Under the pieces are notes generated by a model. That model made no database searches. It was not told the origin of the DNA and worked only from the letters and a program-made list of their open reading frames with translations. A stretch of 64,000 nt of DNA from contig OZ244845.1 of the NCBI GenBank assembly GCA_965220775.1, forward strand, positions 1,798,001 to 1,862,000, written 5' to 3'. The DNA comes from G963664835 sp965220775 (GTDB taxonomy: Bacteria; Chloroflexota; UBA6077; FW602-bin22; JBCLEL01). A program made the translations under genes and the position numbers. Below, one piece after another: positions 42,021 to 51,668 of this stretch (positions are counted from its first letter, which is position 1; the number at the start of each line of letters is the position of its first letter).

Positions 42021-43159
42021 TGTCCACTATCTTGCATCGCCAAGCCGAAGAACTAATGAGCCAGGCAGATGTGCTGTCTGGAATAGGCCAGCACGATGAC
42101 GCGTCGCGTTTATACCGAAAAGCTGCTGAGCTTGAGGCCAAAGTTTTCAATAGGGTTTCTCAGGACCGTCCCAGAACACGAGGCATACTCGCGATAAGCG
42201 CAGTTGCCCTTTATCGCAGAGGAGGAGAGATAGACGGAGCGATACGTCGAGCCCATTCGTATCTTGCCGATCCAGGACTCCCGACATTCGCTCAAGAGGA
42301 ACTTCTAGAGCTGTTGATCTCGTTGTATCGAGAACAACAGGCCAACGCGGCCGGCCGCAAGTTGTCCAAAGACGCACTCCTAGTGTCTTTGCGTTATGGC
42401 ATGGTTGGGTTGGGGATAGTGCATCTAGATACGGTAGTCCTCAAGCTCCAACAGTTTCAGCGATTCTTTTTGCGAGTCGGTGAATGGCTGACCGACCAGC
42501 CGTTTCGGGTAAAGGGGCCGACTGCGCAGGATATCGTGCAGCTTTGCACACCGGTGATTGGGGAACCTTCCCCAGGAAGCTTCCAATTTGAGCTCCGCCT
42601 GGAATCTCCGCTCCAACCTTCGCTGTTTCCGAACGACATGCAACTTCGACTGACGCCTGATCAAATGACGAGGACGTCCTTCAGCATACTGAAAGCTGTC
42701 AACAATCCGTCGAGCGAACGACTCGTTGAGGAGATTCGTGACGAACAGTATAGAGAAGCTTTCTTGAAGTTAGTTCGCAATTTACTTCCGGACGGTAAGG
42801 AGATCCGGGAAATAGAAATCTTGGCCTTGAACGGAATAGAAAGTCTCTCACTAACGCGTCACTCGAAGGGAATCATACGCCAACACTTGAGTCCGTATAT
42901 GTCCGTAGTTGAGTACGAGGATGTACTCACGGGCATATTGAGGGCATTGGACTTGGATAACGGGTGGGTTGAGCTAGTCGAAAGCGGTAAACATCACAAG
43001 TGTCGAATCGGGGAAAACAAAGTTCTCGACGACGTGGTTGGCCCGTTCGTAAACCGCCGCGTGCGAGTGCCCGGTCGCTGGACCGGATCTGGCGCGCGAA
43101 GACGATTTGTCCTCAATGACATTTTGCCGGACGATGATGGCTCGGAGGAAGATCAATAA
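42020..43159 (+). CDS. Uncharacterised protein with helical N-terminus and C-terminal beta-barrel-like domain
   Basis: A 379-residue soluble protein of unknown function, second of the pair. The first 110 residues are helical and TPR-like (EELMSQADVLSGIGQHDDASRLYRKAAELEAKVFN, EEIDGAIRRAHSYL-type spacing). The middle (about 130-290) is mixed alpha/beta with no known motif. The C-terminal 90 residues (YEDVLTGILRALDLDNGWVEL, HHKCRIGENKVLDDVVGPFVNRRVRVPGR, FVLNDI) look like a small beta barrel. The start ATG 42020 overlaps the stop of the first gene. It is followed by an SDR gene after 32 bases, perhaps by chance. Confidence 0.6.
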   Translation: MSTILHRQAEELMSQADVLSGIGQHDDASRLYRKAAELEAKVFNRVSQDRPRTRGILAISAVALYRRGGEIDGAIRRAHSYLADPGLPTFAQEELLELLISLYREQQANAAGRKLSKDALLVSLRYGMVGLGIVHLDTVVLKLQQFQRFFLRVGEWLTDQPFRVKGPTAQDIVQLCTPVIGEPSPGSFQFELRLESPLQPSLFPNDMQLRLTPDQMTRTSFSILKAVNNPSSERLVEEIRDEQYREAFLKLVRNLLPDGKEIREIEILALNGIESLSLTRHSKGIIRQHLSPYMSVVEYEDVLTGILRALDLDNGWVELVESGKHHKCRIGENKVLDDVVGPFVNRRVRVPGRWTGSGARRRFVLNDILPDDDGSEEDQ

Positions 43160-43191
43160 ACTAGGGAAAGTCCTTTCAGAGGGTAAATAGA

Positions 43192-43989
43192 ATGCCAAGA
43201 TATGAGCTCGATGGGCAGGTAGCCATAGTGACAGGCGCCGGCAGAGGGATCGGCAGGGCCATTGCCCGCCGGCTGGCGCAAGAGGGCGCTAGCGTCGCCG
43301 TCTCGGACCTCGATGTCGAAAACGCGGCCGGGGTTGCGGATGAGATAACGGCCGCCGGCGGGAAGGCGATTTCATTCCGGACCGATGTATCTCGCAAGGC
43401 CGACGCCGATCGAGTTGTCGAAGATACTGTTGCGCATTTCGGGCGATTGGACATCCTTGTAAATAACGCCGGGATAGGCGCTATCGTGTCTTTGCTGGAC
43501 ACGGAGGAGTCTACCTGGGATGCCTTGATGAACGTGAATGCCAAGGGCGTGTTGCTGTGTTCGCAGGCCGCCGCGAGGCAAATGATCGCTCAAGGCGACG
43601 GCGGCCGGATCATCAATAATGCGTCCGGCGCTGGCAAGATGGCGCCGGGCAAAGACATTCCTCTCGGAGCCTACGCTGCCAGCAAGCACGCTGTGGTAGC
43701 GATCACTAAGCAGATGGGCTTGGAGCTTTCCTCGCATGGGATTCTGGTGAACTGCGTATGCGCCGGAATAGTCGATACGCCTATGTGGGATTTGATCGAC
43801 CGCGAGGTAGCGAAGCTCCAAGGAGTTCCGGTCGGATCGGTAAAGGCCGGCGCTGTGGCTTCAATTCCTGTAGGCCGTATCGAACAGCCGGAAGATGTCG
43901 CGAATATGTTCGCATTCCTGGCTTCGGAGGACGCGAACTATCTTACTGCTCAGACCTACAATATTTGTGGGGGCATTCTGCCCTACTAG
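43192..43989 (+). CDS. Short-chain dehydrogenase/reductase, acetoin/polyol dehydrogenase-like
   Basis: NAD(P)-dependent SDR of 265 residues. TGAGRGIGRAIA is at about 13-24, VSDLDVEN (Asp ending the second strand) favours NAD, NNAG is at about 90, and the catalytic Ser, Tyr and Lys are in NNASGAGK and YAASK. Its substrate loop DTPMWDLIDREVAKLQG resembles meso-butanediol/sorbitol dehydrogenases. It precedes the GH36 galactosidase (44109) by 119 bases and has AGAGGG before its ATG, so it may oxidise galactose or a galactoside product. Confidence 0.88.
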   Translation: MPRYELDGQVAIVTGAGRGIGRAIARRLAQEGASVAVSDLDVENAAGVADEITAAGGKAISFRTDVSRKADADRVVEDTVAHFGRLDILVNNAGIGAIVSLLDTEESTWDALMNVNAKGVLLCSQAAARQMIAQGDGGRIINNASGAGKMAPGKDIPLGAYAASKHAVVAITKQMGLELSSHGILVNCVCAGIVDTPMWDLIDREVAKLQGVPVGSVKAGAVASIPVGRIEQPEDVANMFAFLASEDANYLTAQTYNICGGILPY

Positions 43990-44108
43990 CCCGCTGTGGC
44001 CTGTTGTCGGCCAAACCGCACGGCTGCGTCAGATGTCTATTATTCGGGTTTGATTATTCAGCTCTGCATAGGAAACTTGGGACCCGACAGTCGCGAGGAG
44101 CGAAAAAT

Positions 44109-46169
44109 ATGAAACCTGCCCGGCCAGTCGATGCCGCCTCGGTGAACTTGCTCGACGCTCTCACCACTCCTCCGCCGGGCCGATTTCCAACCCACCTGGC
44201 CAGCGGACCCGGTTTATCCTTGTCCTACGCCGGCCTATCCCACGATGAAGTTCTGTCCCGTCTTCAGGTTACTGACGATCAATTCGACGATTCCGCCCCG
44301 GATCAACGGACGAGAACCGTACAGCTCACGGACCCGGCGAACGGCCTTGACGTGACCCTCGAATACGTTTACTACCCCAAACACGATTCCGTAGTGTACG
44401 GCGCGACCTTGAAGAACAATGGTGACGGTGTTATCGAGCATATCAGTACGCTCCGCTCATACGACCTTGTCTTCGAGCCGCTACAGTCTCTCGGCGATCC
44501 AACGGTGCACACGATAGGCGGTGGAGTGACGCACATGCTCTATCCGCCAATGGCCTACCGGCTCCAGGAATCGTATATAGCTGGACCGAACGTCCTTACG
44601 ATCGATTCTGGGCCTTCGGGGCGATCTTCGAACAAAGACTTGCCGTTCTTCTACGTAGAGGATGGGGAGCGAACTTCCGGCCTGTTCGGCGGTATCGAAT
44701 GGTCTGGGCTGTGGCATTTCACCTTCACTCGGGAAGACGAGCCGCCGCAAATCCACTACGGTCAGCTTGGCCCCGACAAGTCGCTGTCGATCCAGGGAGG
44801 AATGGACGAGGTCGATCTTAACCTCTTGCCCGGGGAGACCTTTCACATTCCGCGCGTCTTGCTTGGATTTTACGAGGGGTCTGTAGAAGTTGGGCGCAAC
44901 CGGCTGCGTCGGTTCCTGAGCGATTGGGCGCCAGTCCTTTCTGACGGCCGGCGGATGCCGCTCATACAAGCGGTTCCAGGTGGATACATCTGTCCGCCCA
45001 ACCTTACCACCGACTCCCAGTGTAGAGCTCATGCGGAAGCGAACGCTGAGATCGGCGCCGAATACTATGTTATCGAGTGCTGGTTTCAGAACCTCCCGGG
45101 ATCGCCCGGCGCCTGGGGCGCGACCGGTTCTTCGCGAGGAACCTGGCATCCTGATCGCGAACGTTTCCCGGATATGAAATCATTTGCCGATTTCGTCCGA
45201 TCGAAGGGGCTCCGGTTCGGCCTGTGGACCGACATGGAGGTGGCGCACGTATCGTCCGAAGTGGCGCGCGAGCATCCGGAGTGGGTCTTGTATTTGCCCG
45301 GTGAACAGGGGACGAGCCAATCCCCTGACGGTCTCCTGAACCTTGCGATTCCGGCGGCCCAGGATTGGGCGATCGCCGTATATGATCGCTTGATCGATGA
45401 CTACGGCGTCGAATGGATCTTTTACGATAACAACATCAATCCGGGACCGTACTGGGATGCTAACGAGCCGTCTCATCGGATTGGCCGGCTTCAGCACGAT
45501 TACATCCGTGGCGTTTGGCGTGTATGGGACGAGGTCCGGCGACGCCACGCAAACGTGGTCTTGGAGAACTGCTCCTCCGGCGGCCGGCGGATCGACCTTG
45601 GGACGCTTGGGCGGGCGCACTGCAACTACACCAGCGACCAGTTCCGCTATGGCGATGCGATTCGCTATCAATTTACCGGCGCAAATACCGTGCTGCCGGG
45701 AAACATCATCATCAATGGTCTTTGCCGTGGCCTTGACGATTACACAGACGAGGCGTTCCACCAACATTTCGCCGGATTGCTTAACATCACCGAAGGAGTC
45801 GAGGACTGGTCGGACGATCTAAAGGACCGGGCGAAAAAGCATATCGAGGTTTATAAGTCGGTCCGCCACCTATTGGCGGAGGATTTCTATCCGCTATTTC
45901 CTCAACCGCAGAGCTTGCGCCAATGGGATGGATGGCAGTTTCACGATCCTTCGACCGGGGAAGGATTCGTCTTGGCGTTCCGTGTGCAATCGGATCAGGG
46001 GCGCGCAAGTCCACGACTGCGGGGCTTGGACGGCGGTCGCACGTATGCGATCGAGGACCCATATAGCGGTGCACATAGTGTTCTGGAGGGCCGCGTTCTA
46101 CTTGACGAAGGATTGCCCTTCTCGTTACACGTCAACGGTTCGCAATTGATTCGCTACCGACCCATTTAG
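44109..46169 (+). CDS. Alpha-galactosidase, glycoside hydrolase family 36
   Basis: Releases terminal alpha-galactose. From ATG 44109 (GAGGAG 8 bases upstream) it is 686 residues; the frame is open further upstream only because it crosses the SDR gene. The N-terminal beta-super-sandwich is followed by the catalytic barrel with HPDRERFPDMKSFADFVRSK, LRFGLWTDMEVAHVSSEV, the nucleophile Asp440 in WIFYDNNINPG and the acid/base Asp510 in NYTSDQFRYGD, after ENCSSGGRRIDLG. These are GH36 marks, and it lacks a signal peptide, so it acts inside the cell. A smaller C-terminal sandwich closes it. It is a distant relative of the protein at 3354-6329. Confidence 0.87.
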   Translation: MKPARPVDAASVNLLDALTTPPPGRFPTHLASGPGLSLSYAGLSHDEVLSRLQVTDDQFDDSAPDQRTRTVQLTDPANGLDVTLEYVYYPKHDSVVYGATLKNNGDGVIEHISTLRSYDLVFEPLQSLGDPTVHTIGGGVTHMLYPPMAYRLQESYIAGPNVLTIDSGPSGRSSNKDLPFFYVEDGERTSGLFGGIEWSGLWHFTFTREDEPPQIHYGQLGPDKSLSIQGGMDEVDLNLLPGETFHIPRVLLGFYEGSVEVGRNRLRRFLSDWAPVLSDGRRMPLIQAVPGGYICPPNLTTDSQCRAHAEANAEIGAEYYVIECWFQNLPGSPGAWGATGSSRGTWHPDRERFPDMKSFADFVRSKGLRFGLWTDMEVAHVSSEVAREHPEWVLYLPGEQGTSQSPDGLLNLAIPAAQDWAIAVYDRLIDDYGVEWIFYDNNINPGPYWDANEPSHRIGRLQHDYIRGVWRVWDEVRRRHANVVLENCSSGGRRIDLGTLGRAHCNYTSDQFRYGDAIRYQFTGANTVLPGNIIINGLCRGLDDYTDEAFHQHFAGLLNITEGVEDWSDDLKDRAKKHIEVYKSVRHLLAEDFYPLFPQPQSLRQWDGWQFHDPSTGEGFVLAFRVQSDQGRASPRLRGLDGGRTYAIEDPYSGAHSVLEGRVLLDEGLPFSLHVNGSQLIRYRPI

Positions 46170-46214
46170 GTCCGCTCATTAGGGATACCTGAAGCTTGAG
46201 CTTTGCTCGTGGGT

Positions 46215-47768
46215 CTAGTGCCTGAAGTGCCGTTCGCCCGTCAACAGCATGGCCATTTGGCGCTGATTTGCGGCACTTATAACCTCTTTGTCTCTTATAG
46301 ATCCACCGGGCTGGATAATCGCGGTTACGCCGGCTGAGGCGGCGTGTTCGACGCCGTCCGTCATCGGGAAGAATGCGTCGGATGCCAGTACGGCTCCGAC
46401 TGAGCGTTCGCCGGCCTTGCGAGTCGCCAGATCGACTGCATCTACCCTGCTCATCTGGCCGGCGCCAACACCTACGACCGAGAGTCCCTTTGCGAGAACA
46501 ATTGCGTTGCTCTTTACATATTTGACAGTTCGCCACGCGAATTCAAGGTCTGTTAGCTCTTCGAGAGTAGGCGCTCGATCGCTCGCGACGGTGTAGGCAA
46601 TCTCGGTCGCAGATGCCGTGTCTTGCGTTTGGACCAAGAACCCTCCGTCAATTCGCCTATAGTCCAGGGCACCCGTCGGCGCCACGTGACGCTCGTCTTC
46701 ACTCAGTGTATTGGGATCGATCGCAAGCACTCGCAAGTTCTTCTTCTTGCATAGGATCGCGAGCGCCTCCGGCGAGTAACTGGGCGCGATGATATCCTCG
46801 TAAAAGAGTTTAGCTATCGCCGCTGCCGTCTCTTCGTCTACCTCGCGATTAAGACCGATTGCTCCCCCAAATGCCGACACAGGATCGCCATCATAGGCCT
46901 TATGGTAGGCGGCCGACAGATCGTCGGCGCAGGCTAAGCCGCATGGGTTGCTGTGTTTGATAATGGCGACACACGGATGGCTGAAGTCGCGCACACAACT
47001 CCAAGCGGCATCGACATCCTGCAAGTTGTTGAACGACAGTGCCTTCCCATTGAGCTGTTCGGCACCGGCAATCGAAGCCTCGGCGCGTGGATTGGGCACC
47101 TGGAGGTAAAGGGCCGCATTCTGGTGAGGATTCTCGCCGTAGCGCAAGTCTGCCACTTTGCTCAATGAGACTGTCAGTTCATTGGGAAACAGGAGGTCCT
47201 TGTCTCTCAAAAAGCCGGCGACGTGCGAGTCGTAGGCCGCGACGTGTTGGAAAGACTTGGCAGCCATAGCTCGTTTCGTCGCCATGGTTGGTTCGCCTCG
47301 AGACAGTGCGGCGAGGGCATCGTCGTAGTCTGATGGATCGACCAAGGTCAGAACGCTCTGAAAATTCTTGGCTCCCGCTCTGAGCATAGCGACGCCACCC
47401 ACGTCTATTTGCTCGATCACCTCATCGAATGATACTTTGGGCTTTTCGACCGTCTCCCGAAACGGATATAGGTTGACTACCAGGAGCGAAATTGGCTCTA
47501 TACCGAAGCGGGACAGCTCCGCGAGGTCTCTGCTGTCCGACGCCCTGGCGAGCAGGCCGGCGTGGACCATTGGGTGCAACGTCTTGACTCGCCCGCCAAG
47601 CATCTCGGGAAAGCCGGTGAGATCTGAAACCGATGTGGCGTCGACGCCGATCGATTGAAGGTACGCCTTGGTTCCGTCCGTGGCTAACAACGTGTAGCCT
47701 AGACGTTTCAGTCCGAGCGCTAATTGGTCAAGCCCAGTCTTATCTGACGGGCTTATGAGCGCATTCAC
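46215..47768 (-). CDS. purH: Bifunctional AICAR formyltransferase / IMP cyclohydrolase
   Basis: Last two steps of purine synthesis: formylation of AICAR with 10-formyl-tetrahydrofolate, then ring closure to IMP. The 517 residues contain the N-terminal MGS-like cyclohydrolase domain (about 1-145: SPSDKTGL, LLATDGTKAYL, GRVKTLHP, LVVNLYPF, IDVGGVAMLRAGAKN) and the transformylase domain with SFNNLQDVDAAW, the catalytic Lys-His pair in IIKHSNPCG, and a C-terminal VGVGAGQMSRVDAV. Length matches the family. Start GTG 47768. It converges with the GH36 gene. Confidence 0.97.
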   Translation of the reverse strand: MNALISPSDKTGLDQLALGLKRLGYTLLATDGTKAYLQSIGVDATSVSDLTGFPEMLGGRVKTLHPMVHAGLLARASDSRDLAELSRFGIEPISLLVVNLYPFRETVEKPKVSFDEVIEQIDVGGVAMLRAGAKNFQSVLTLVDPSDYDDALAALSRGEPTMATKRAMAAKSFQHVAAYDSHVAGFLRDKDLLFPNELTVSLSKVADLRYGENPHQNAALYLQVPNPRAEASIAGAEQLNGKALSFNNLQDVDAAWSCVRDFSHPCVAIIKHSNPCGLACADDLSAAYHKAYDGDPVSAFGGAIGLNREVDEETAAAIAKLFYEDIIAPSYSPEALAILCKKKNLRVLAIDPNTLSEDERHVAPTGALDYRRIDGGFLVQTQDTASATEIAYTVASDRAPTLEELTDLEFAWRTVKYVKSNAIVLAKGLSVVGVGAGQMSRVDAVDLATRKAGERSVGAVLASDAFFPMTDGVEHAASAGVTAIIQPGGSIRDKEVISAANQRQMAMLLTGERHFRH

Positions 47769-48217
47769 GGTAATCGCCTCCGAAAATGATACTGCGTCCG
47801 GAGGGCATATTCTCAGCGTCCCGATAATTCGTACTTATGGGGTTCGAGGCGCCCTTCTGACGCGCGAGACTTGTGCAAGGCTTGGCTTCGAAGTGAAATG
47901 GACCCTCACGTTGCCGAGAGCTTTGGACCAGAAGGTCATTTCTTTCACATTATAGACTGACGGCACGACGCTTTATAGACGCCGAATCGAAAACCGTCTC
48001 GCAGCGACCGACACAGAGACATCAAAAACAATATTATTCGAACAACTTAGTTATTGACGACTCGTTTTCGTTTGTTTAGAATGAATTCCATCGACTCCCG
48101 GCGTCCACCTTTCAAGGGCTCGATCGGGCAGAACTGCTGGCATTCGTAGTTCTATTCGATCCCTCGTTCCTCCTAAGCGTCGGGCTCTTATTCTATGAGG
48201 ACTGACTAAGGTACTAT
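47769..48217. promoter_or_regulatory. Divergent gap between purH and the histidine kinase
   Basis: These 449 bases separate divergent genes and hold both promoters. Only weak open frames are present, none with a recognisable product. An AT-rich stretch lies at about 48020-48090, a likely place for the kinase promoter. I found no purine-riboswitch core and no clear palindrome. Confidence 0.4.
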
Positions 48218-50020
48218 ATGGTTTCTTTTCGCGGCAACGCCTTGGCTGCACCTTCAGCCACGCGCGCGGAATCGGTTGCGATCCCTGCTCGGCGACGTCA
48301 ATCATCTACGTCAACCCCGGCCGGGCTTGGAACAAGGGCGAAATTCGTGGTCTGGTTGGCCCTTGTCCTACCAGTAGCGGTATTGGGAGGGCTCGGTTTG
48401 CTCAACTTTGAGCCGCTGCCGGCCTGGTTCCTTCCATTTGTTGGTGCGTGGCTGCTCACGTCACCGATCTCGGCGCTGGTCTTGACCCACCTGGTATTCC
48501 AGAGACCGTTACGCGACATTCACCAGATCGAGCGGTCAGTCCGGCGGCTTGCCGGCCACGACTTCGACACTCCAGTTCCCACGGAAGTCATCTCCGAGCT
48601 AGGCCCATCGGCAAGGCACCTGCAGGAGCTAGGACAGTTGCTGGCCGAGTTCGAAATGACAACCGTCCGCGGCCATTCCGACGCTGAGGCCCGAATAGGT
48701 CATCAGCGCGACGTGGTGGACCATCTGTCGGTGGAGAATGCGCGGCTGCAAAAAGAGTCTGAAATCCTGAGAGAGCTTGCCAGTTACATCACCAGGGATC
48801 TGGGAGCTCCACAAATCTGTGGCAAATTGATCGCCACTCTTGAAGACAAGATTCACTTCTCGATGGTCGAGGTGTACTTGTGCGAGGGAGAACCCTGCGA
48901 GCGCTTGGTACTCGCCGCAAAATATGATCGTAAGCGTAATGTCCGCATTGTTGGCGACTACATCCGCGAGTTCAATGCAGTCGACGTATCCACGCTCAGC
49001 CGTCGCAACATCTTGGCTTGGCCATTGAGAACCGGCAATCCCCTCACAATCCGAGACTTCTCGAGTCAGGCTTGGATTGAAAGTGCGGAAAGCGAATTGT
49101 TGTCGCAGATGGTAGTGCCTCTGCTAGCCAGCGAGAAATTGTTGGGGCTCCTGTTTCTCGGAGCCGATGAGGCCTCTCTTTACAGCAAAAGCGACGAGCA
49201 CCTAGTGGCGTCGGTTGCAGGTCTTGCAGCCGTTACCATACACAACGTGCATCTGAATGCCGAAGCGGCGAAAGTAGACGCGCTTCGTGAACTCGATCGT
49301 TTGAAAACTGAGTTGCTCTCAACAGTTTCGCATGAGCTCCGTACGCCGCTCGCTTCTATCAAGGGTTACTCCACCACTCTTCTGCGTAACGACGTCGAAT
49401 GGGATCAAGACGAGCAGACCGAGTTCTTGGGAATGATCGACGAAGAAGCCGATCGCCTCAGCAATCTGATCGACGATCTCTTGGAAATGTCTGCGATTGA
49501 GGCCGGAGTCTTCCGAATTCGCCGCCAGATGACCGATGTCGGCAAGTTGGTCCAAAAACTGGTGAAGCGAACAAGGACGCATATCCAGTTACATAAGTTG
49601 AGCTGTCACGTGCAACCTGGTTTGAATGAGACGGCGGTCGATGCCCGTAGGGTTGAGCAGGTCGTCAGTAACCTCTTGGAAAACGCCATCAAGTACTCGC
49701 AGGACGGTGGCAGAATCAGGGTCGCGGTTGAGGAGATTGACTCGAAGATTCTGATTAGCGTCGCCGACCAGGGTATAGGAATACCACAAGATGAGATCGG
49801 ATTGATTTTCGATCGATTCTATCGAGTCAAAGGTTTCCAATCGTATGAAACGGGCGGCTCCGGCTTGGGATTGGCTATCTGCCGAGGGATCGTTGAAGCC
49901 CATGGAGGCCAGATCTGGGTAGAAAGTGATGCCGGAAAAGGAAGCGTGTTTACTTTCTCGATCCCGACCTCACGCGTCGATGAGGAGGAGAATAATTTGG
50001 TTATGGAGACAGCTAAGTAA
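48218..50020 (+). CDS. Membrane sensor histidine kinase (HAMP-GAF-HisKA-HATPase)
   Basis: Sensor of a two-component system, 600 residues. Two membrane helices (about 42-62 and 70-95) have almost no external loop, then a HAMP-like segment (about 95-150) and coiled coil to 185. A GAF domain (about 190-345) may sense a ligand or redox state. The dimerisation domain has the phospho-acceptor His372 in STVSHELRTPLASIKGYS. The catalytic domain carries the N box NLLENAIKYS, G1 DQGIGIP, F box LIFDRFYRVKG and G2 GSGLGLAICRGIVEAHGG. The response regulator starts one base after its stop. The signal is unknown; the small outside loop suggests an intracellular or membrane cue. Confidence 0.95.
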   Translation: MVSFRGNALAAPSATRAESVAIPARRRQSSTSTPAGLGTRAKFVVWLALVLPVAVLGGLGLLNFEPLPAWFLPFVGAWLLTSPISALVLTHLVFQRPLRDIHQIERSVRRLAGHDFDTPVPTEVISELGPSARHLQELGQLLAEFEMTTVRGHSDAEARIGHQRDVVDHLSVENARLQKESEILRELASYITRDLGAPQICGKLIATLEDKIHFSMVEVYLCEGEPCERLVLAAKYDRKRNVRIVGDYIREFNAVDVSTLSRRNILAWPLRTGNPLTIRDFSSQAWIESAESELLSQMVVPLLASEKLLGLLFLGADEASLYSKSDEHLVASVAGLAAVTIHNVHLNAEAAKVDALRELDRLKTELLSTVSHELRTPLASIKGYSTTLLRNDVEWDQDEQTEFLGMIDEEADRLSNLIDDLLEMSAIEAGVFRIRRQMTDVGKLVQKLVKRTRTHIQLHKLSCHVQPGLNETAVDARRVEQVVSNLLENAIKYSQDGGRIRVAVEEIDSKILISVADQGIGIPQDEIGLIFDRFYRVKGFQSYETGGSGLGLAICRGIVEAHGGQIWVESDAGKGSVFTFSIPTSRVDEEENNLVMETAK

Positions 50021-50021
50021 A

Positions 50022-50753
50022 ATGACACGTGAACAGATATTGATAGTTGACGATGAACCCAAGATCCTGAGACTCGTTCGCAGTAACCTAGAGAAGCTCG
50101 GCTACAAGATCATCACGGCCCAAGACGGCGAGAGCGCCTTGAACGCTGCTGAGATGAACGAGCCGGATCTCATAATTCTGGACCTCATGCTGCCTCGCAT
50201 GGATGGCTACGAAGTGTGCCGCCGGCTTCGCGAGTTCTCAACTGTCCCGGTCATAATGCTGACCGCTCGCGAGGAGGAGCCCCACAAGATTCGCGGCCTA
50301 GAGTTAGGTGCCGACGATTACCTGACCAAGCCATTCAGCGTCCAAGAGCTTATCGCGCGAATCCGGGCGGTACTCAGGCGGACGCGGCTTCCAAACGCGA
50401 CTCGGCATGAGCCTGCGTTCAAGTGCGAAGGTTTCGAAATGAACTTCGCACAGCGCCGGCTGAATGCCGCCGGTAGACAGGTAAAACTCAGCCCCACCGA
50501 GTACAAGCTGCTTTACCACTTGGTCACGAATCACGGACGCGTGGTCTTGCATCAAGACCTACTAACCAAGGTATGGGGCCGGGAGTATCGGGATGAAACT
50601 GAATATTTGAGGGTCTACATTCGGTATCTTAGGCAGAAGATCGAGGTTGAACCTTCGAGTCCAAGGTTGATCCTTACGGAGCCCGGGGTCGGTTACATGT
50701 TCGCCGGCGTACCAGAGAAGGCGCAACAGCAATCGGAGAAGGCGGTAGTCTAG
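50022..50753 (+). CDS. Response regulator, OmpR/PhoB family
   Basis: DNA-binding partner of the kinase at 48218. From ATG 50022 it is 243 residues. The receiver domain has the acidic pocket VDDEP (Asp10, Asp11), phospho-acceptor Asp54 in LIILDLMLPRMDG, the switch Thr in IMLTARE and Lys in YLTKPFS. A winged-helix DNA-binding domain (about 135-232) shows LSPTEYKLLYHLVTNHGRVV, WGREYRDETEYLRVYIRYLRQKIE and TEPGVGYMF. The frame is also open upstream through the kinase gene, but the N-terminus MTREQILIVDDE is unambiguous. It overlaps the convergent HAD gene by four bases. Confidence 0.96.
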   Translation: MTREQILIVDDEPKILRLVRSNLEKLGYKIITAQDGESALNAAEMNEPDLIILDLMLPRMDGYEVCRRLREFSTVPVIMLTAREEEPHKIRGLELGADDYLTKPFSVQELIARIRAVLRRTRLPNATRHEPAFKCEGFEMNFAQRRLNAAGRQVKLSPTEYKLLYHLVTNHGRVVLHQDLLTKVWGREYRDETEYLRVYIRYLRQKIEVEPSSPRLILTEPGVGYMFAGVPEKAQQQSEKAVV

Positions 50754-51547
50754 CCCGCCAGACCGAACCGCTCCATCACGTAACTAACGACATCGACCCC
50801 TGCCGGCACGATTTCGTCCGCGACCGATAGCAGCTCGCGTGGCGAGTCGTATACAGCGAGCGCGACGCCGGACCATTTCAGCATCTCAAGGTCGTTCAGG
50901 TCATTGCCGATTGTCAGAACTTGCGACCGATCTATGCTCATTCGGGCGCTCATCCATTCCAACGCACGCCCTTTGCTGACGCCGACTTGGTTGAACTCAA
51001 CCATGTTAGGATGCCCACTCGACACGTTCGCCTGTCCCGCGAACATTGCTCGCAGCTCTTCGGTTAACGCGTACTTCTGGCTTTCGTCGCAGATGATCGC
51101 CAGGTGAAGCGGCTCTGGATCGAGGAAGTGTGTCAAGTCGCCCACCGCCCTCGCGCCGCTTCGCAACCAGCTACCGTAGGCCGGAGACGATTCGTCCAAT
51201 CTCTCGATCAGCAGTTCGTCCCTGCGATAGACATTTACGGCCAAGCCGCGCCGTTTAGCTTCGTGCAACACGTTCGAGGACACCTCGATAGGGATAGTAC
51301 GTTGATAGATATCGGAGTCCATGGACGGATCGTAGATTAACGCGCCACCGTAGCAGATCAGCGGCGCATTTGTACCGAGTCGGTGCGCGAACGGCGTGAG
51401 TGATCCGGGCATTCTGCCGGAGGCCAGGGTGAATAGTTTGCCGGCTCTGGTCAAGCGTCCAACTGCAGCGATCGTTAGTTCAAGGAGAGGATCGCCCCAC
51501 TTGAAGATCGTCCCGTCCAGATCAGAGACGATAATTCGAATATGCAT
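50750..51547 (-). CDS. HAD-superfamily hydrolase, Cof/type IIB
   Basis: Phosphatase of the Cof-like family acting on sugar phosphates or similar small phosphoesters. The 265 residues show motif I VSDLDGTIF (nucleophile Asp9 and Asp11), motif II TLASGRM, motif III Lys in VSKGRALEWM, and motif IV IGNDLNDLEML. The type IIB cap domain lies between motifs II and III (about 85-185). The ATG at 51547 gives the expected N-terminus. It overlaps the response regulator stop on the opposite strand by four bases. Substrate unknown. Confidence 0.93.
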   Translation of the reverse strand: MHIRIIVSDLDGTIFKWGDPLLELTIAAVGRLTRAGKLFTLASGRMPGSLTPFAHRLGTNAPLICYGGALIYDPSMDSDIYQRTIPIEVSSNVLHEAKRRGLAVNVYRRDELLIERLDESSPAYGSWLRSGARAVGDLTHFLDPEPLHLAIICDESQKYALTEELRAMFAGQANVSSGHPNMVEFNQVGVSKGRALEWMSARMSIDRSQVLTIGNDLNDLEMLKWSGVALAVYDSPRELLSVADEIVPAGVDVVSYVMERFGLAG

Positions 51548-51668
51548 GCGAGCTACCTTTAACGCAATTTTAATTACTAGGGGTGAAGCTTTTACCCCGG
51601 TTTAATTGCGACGATTTATTCTTGGTCGCGTGGAAGAGTGGGGGTGCTCTAAGGCAAGCCTATTGCCA

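Noticed and set aside
43758..44108. In-frame N-terminal extension of the GH36 galactosidase
   Set aside because: It overlaps the SDR gene; ATG 44109 has a GAGGAG ribosome site and gives the normal GH36 N-terminus.
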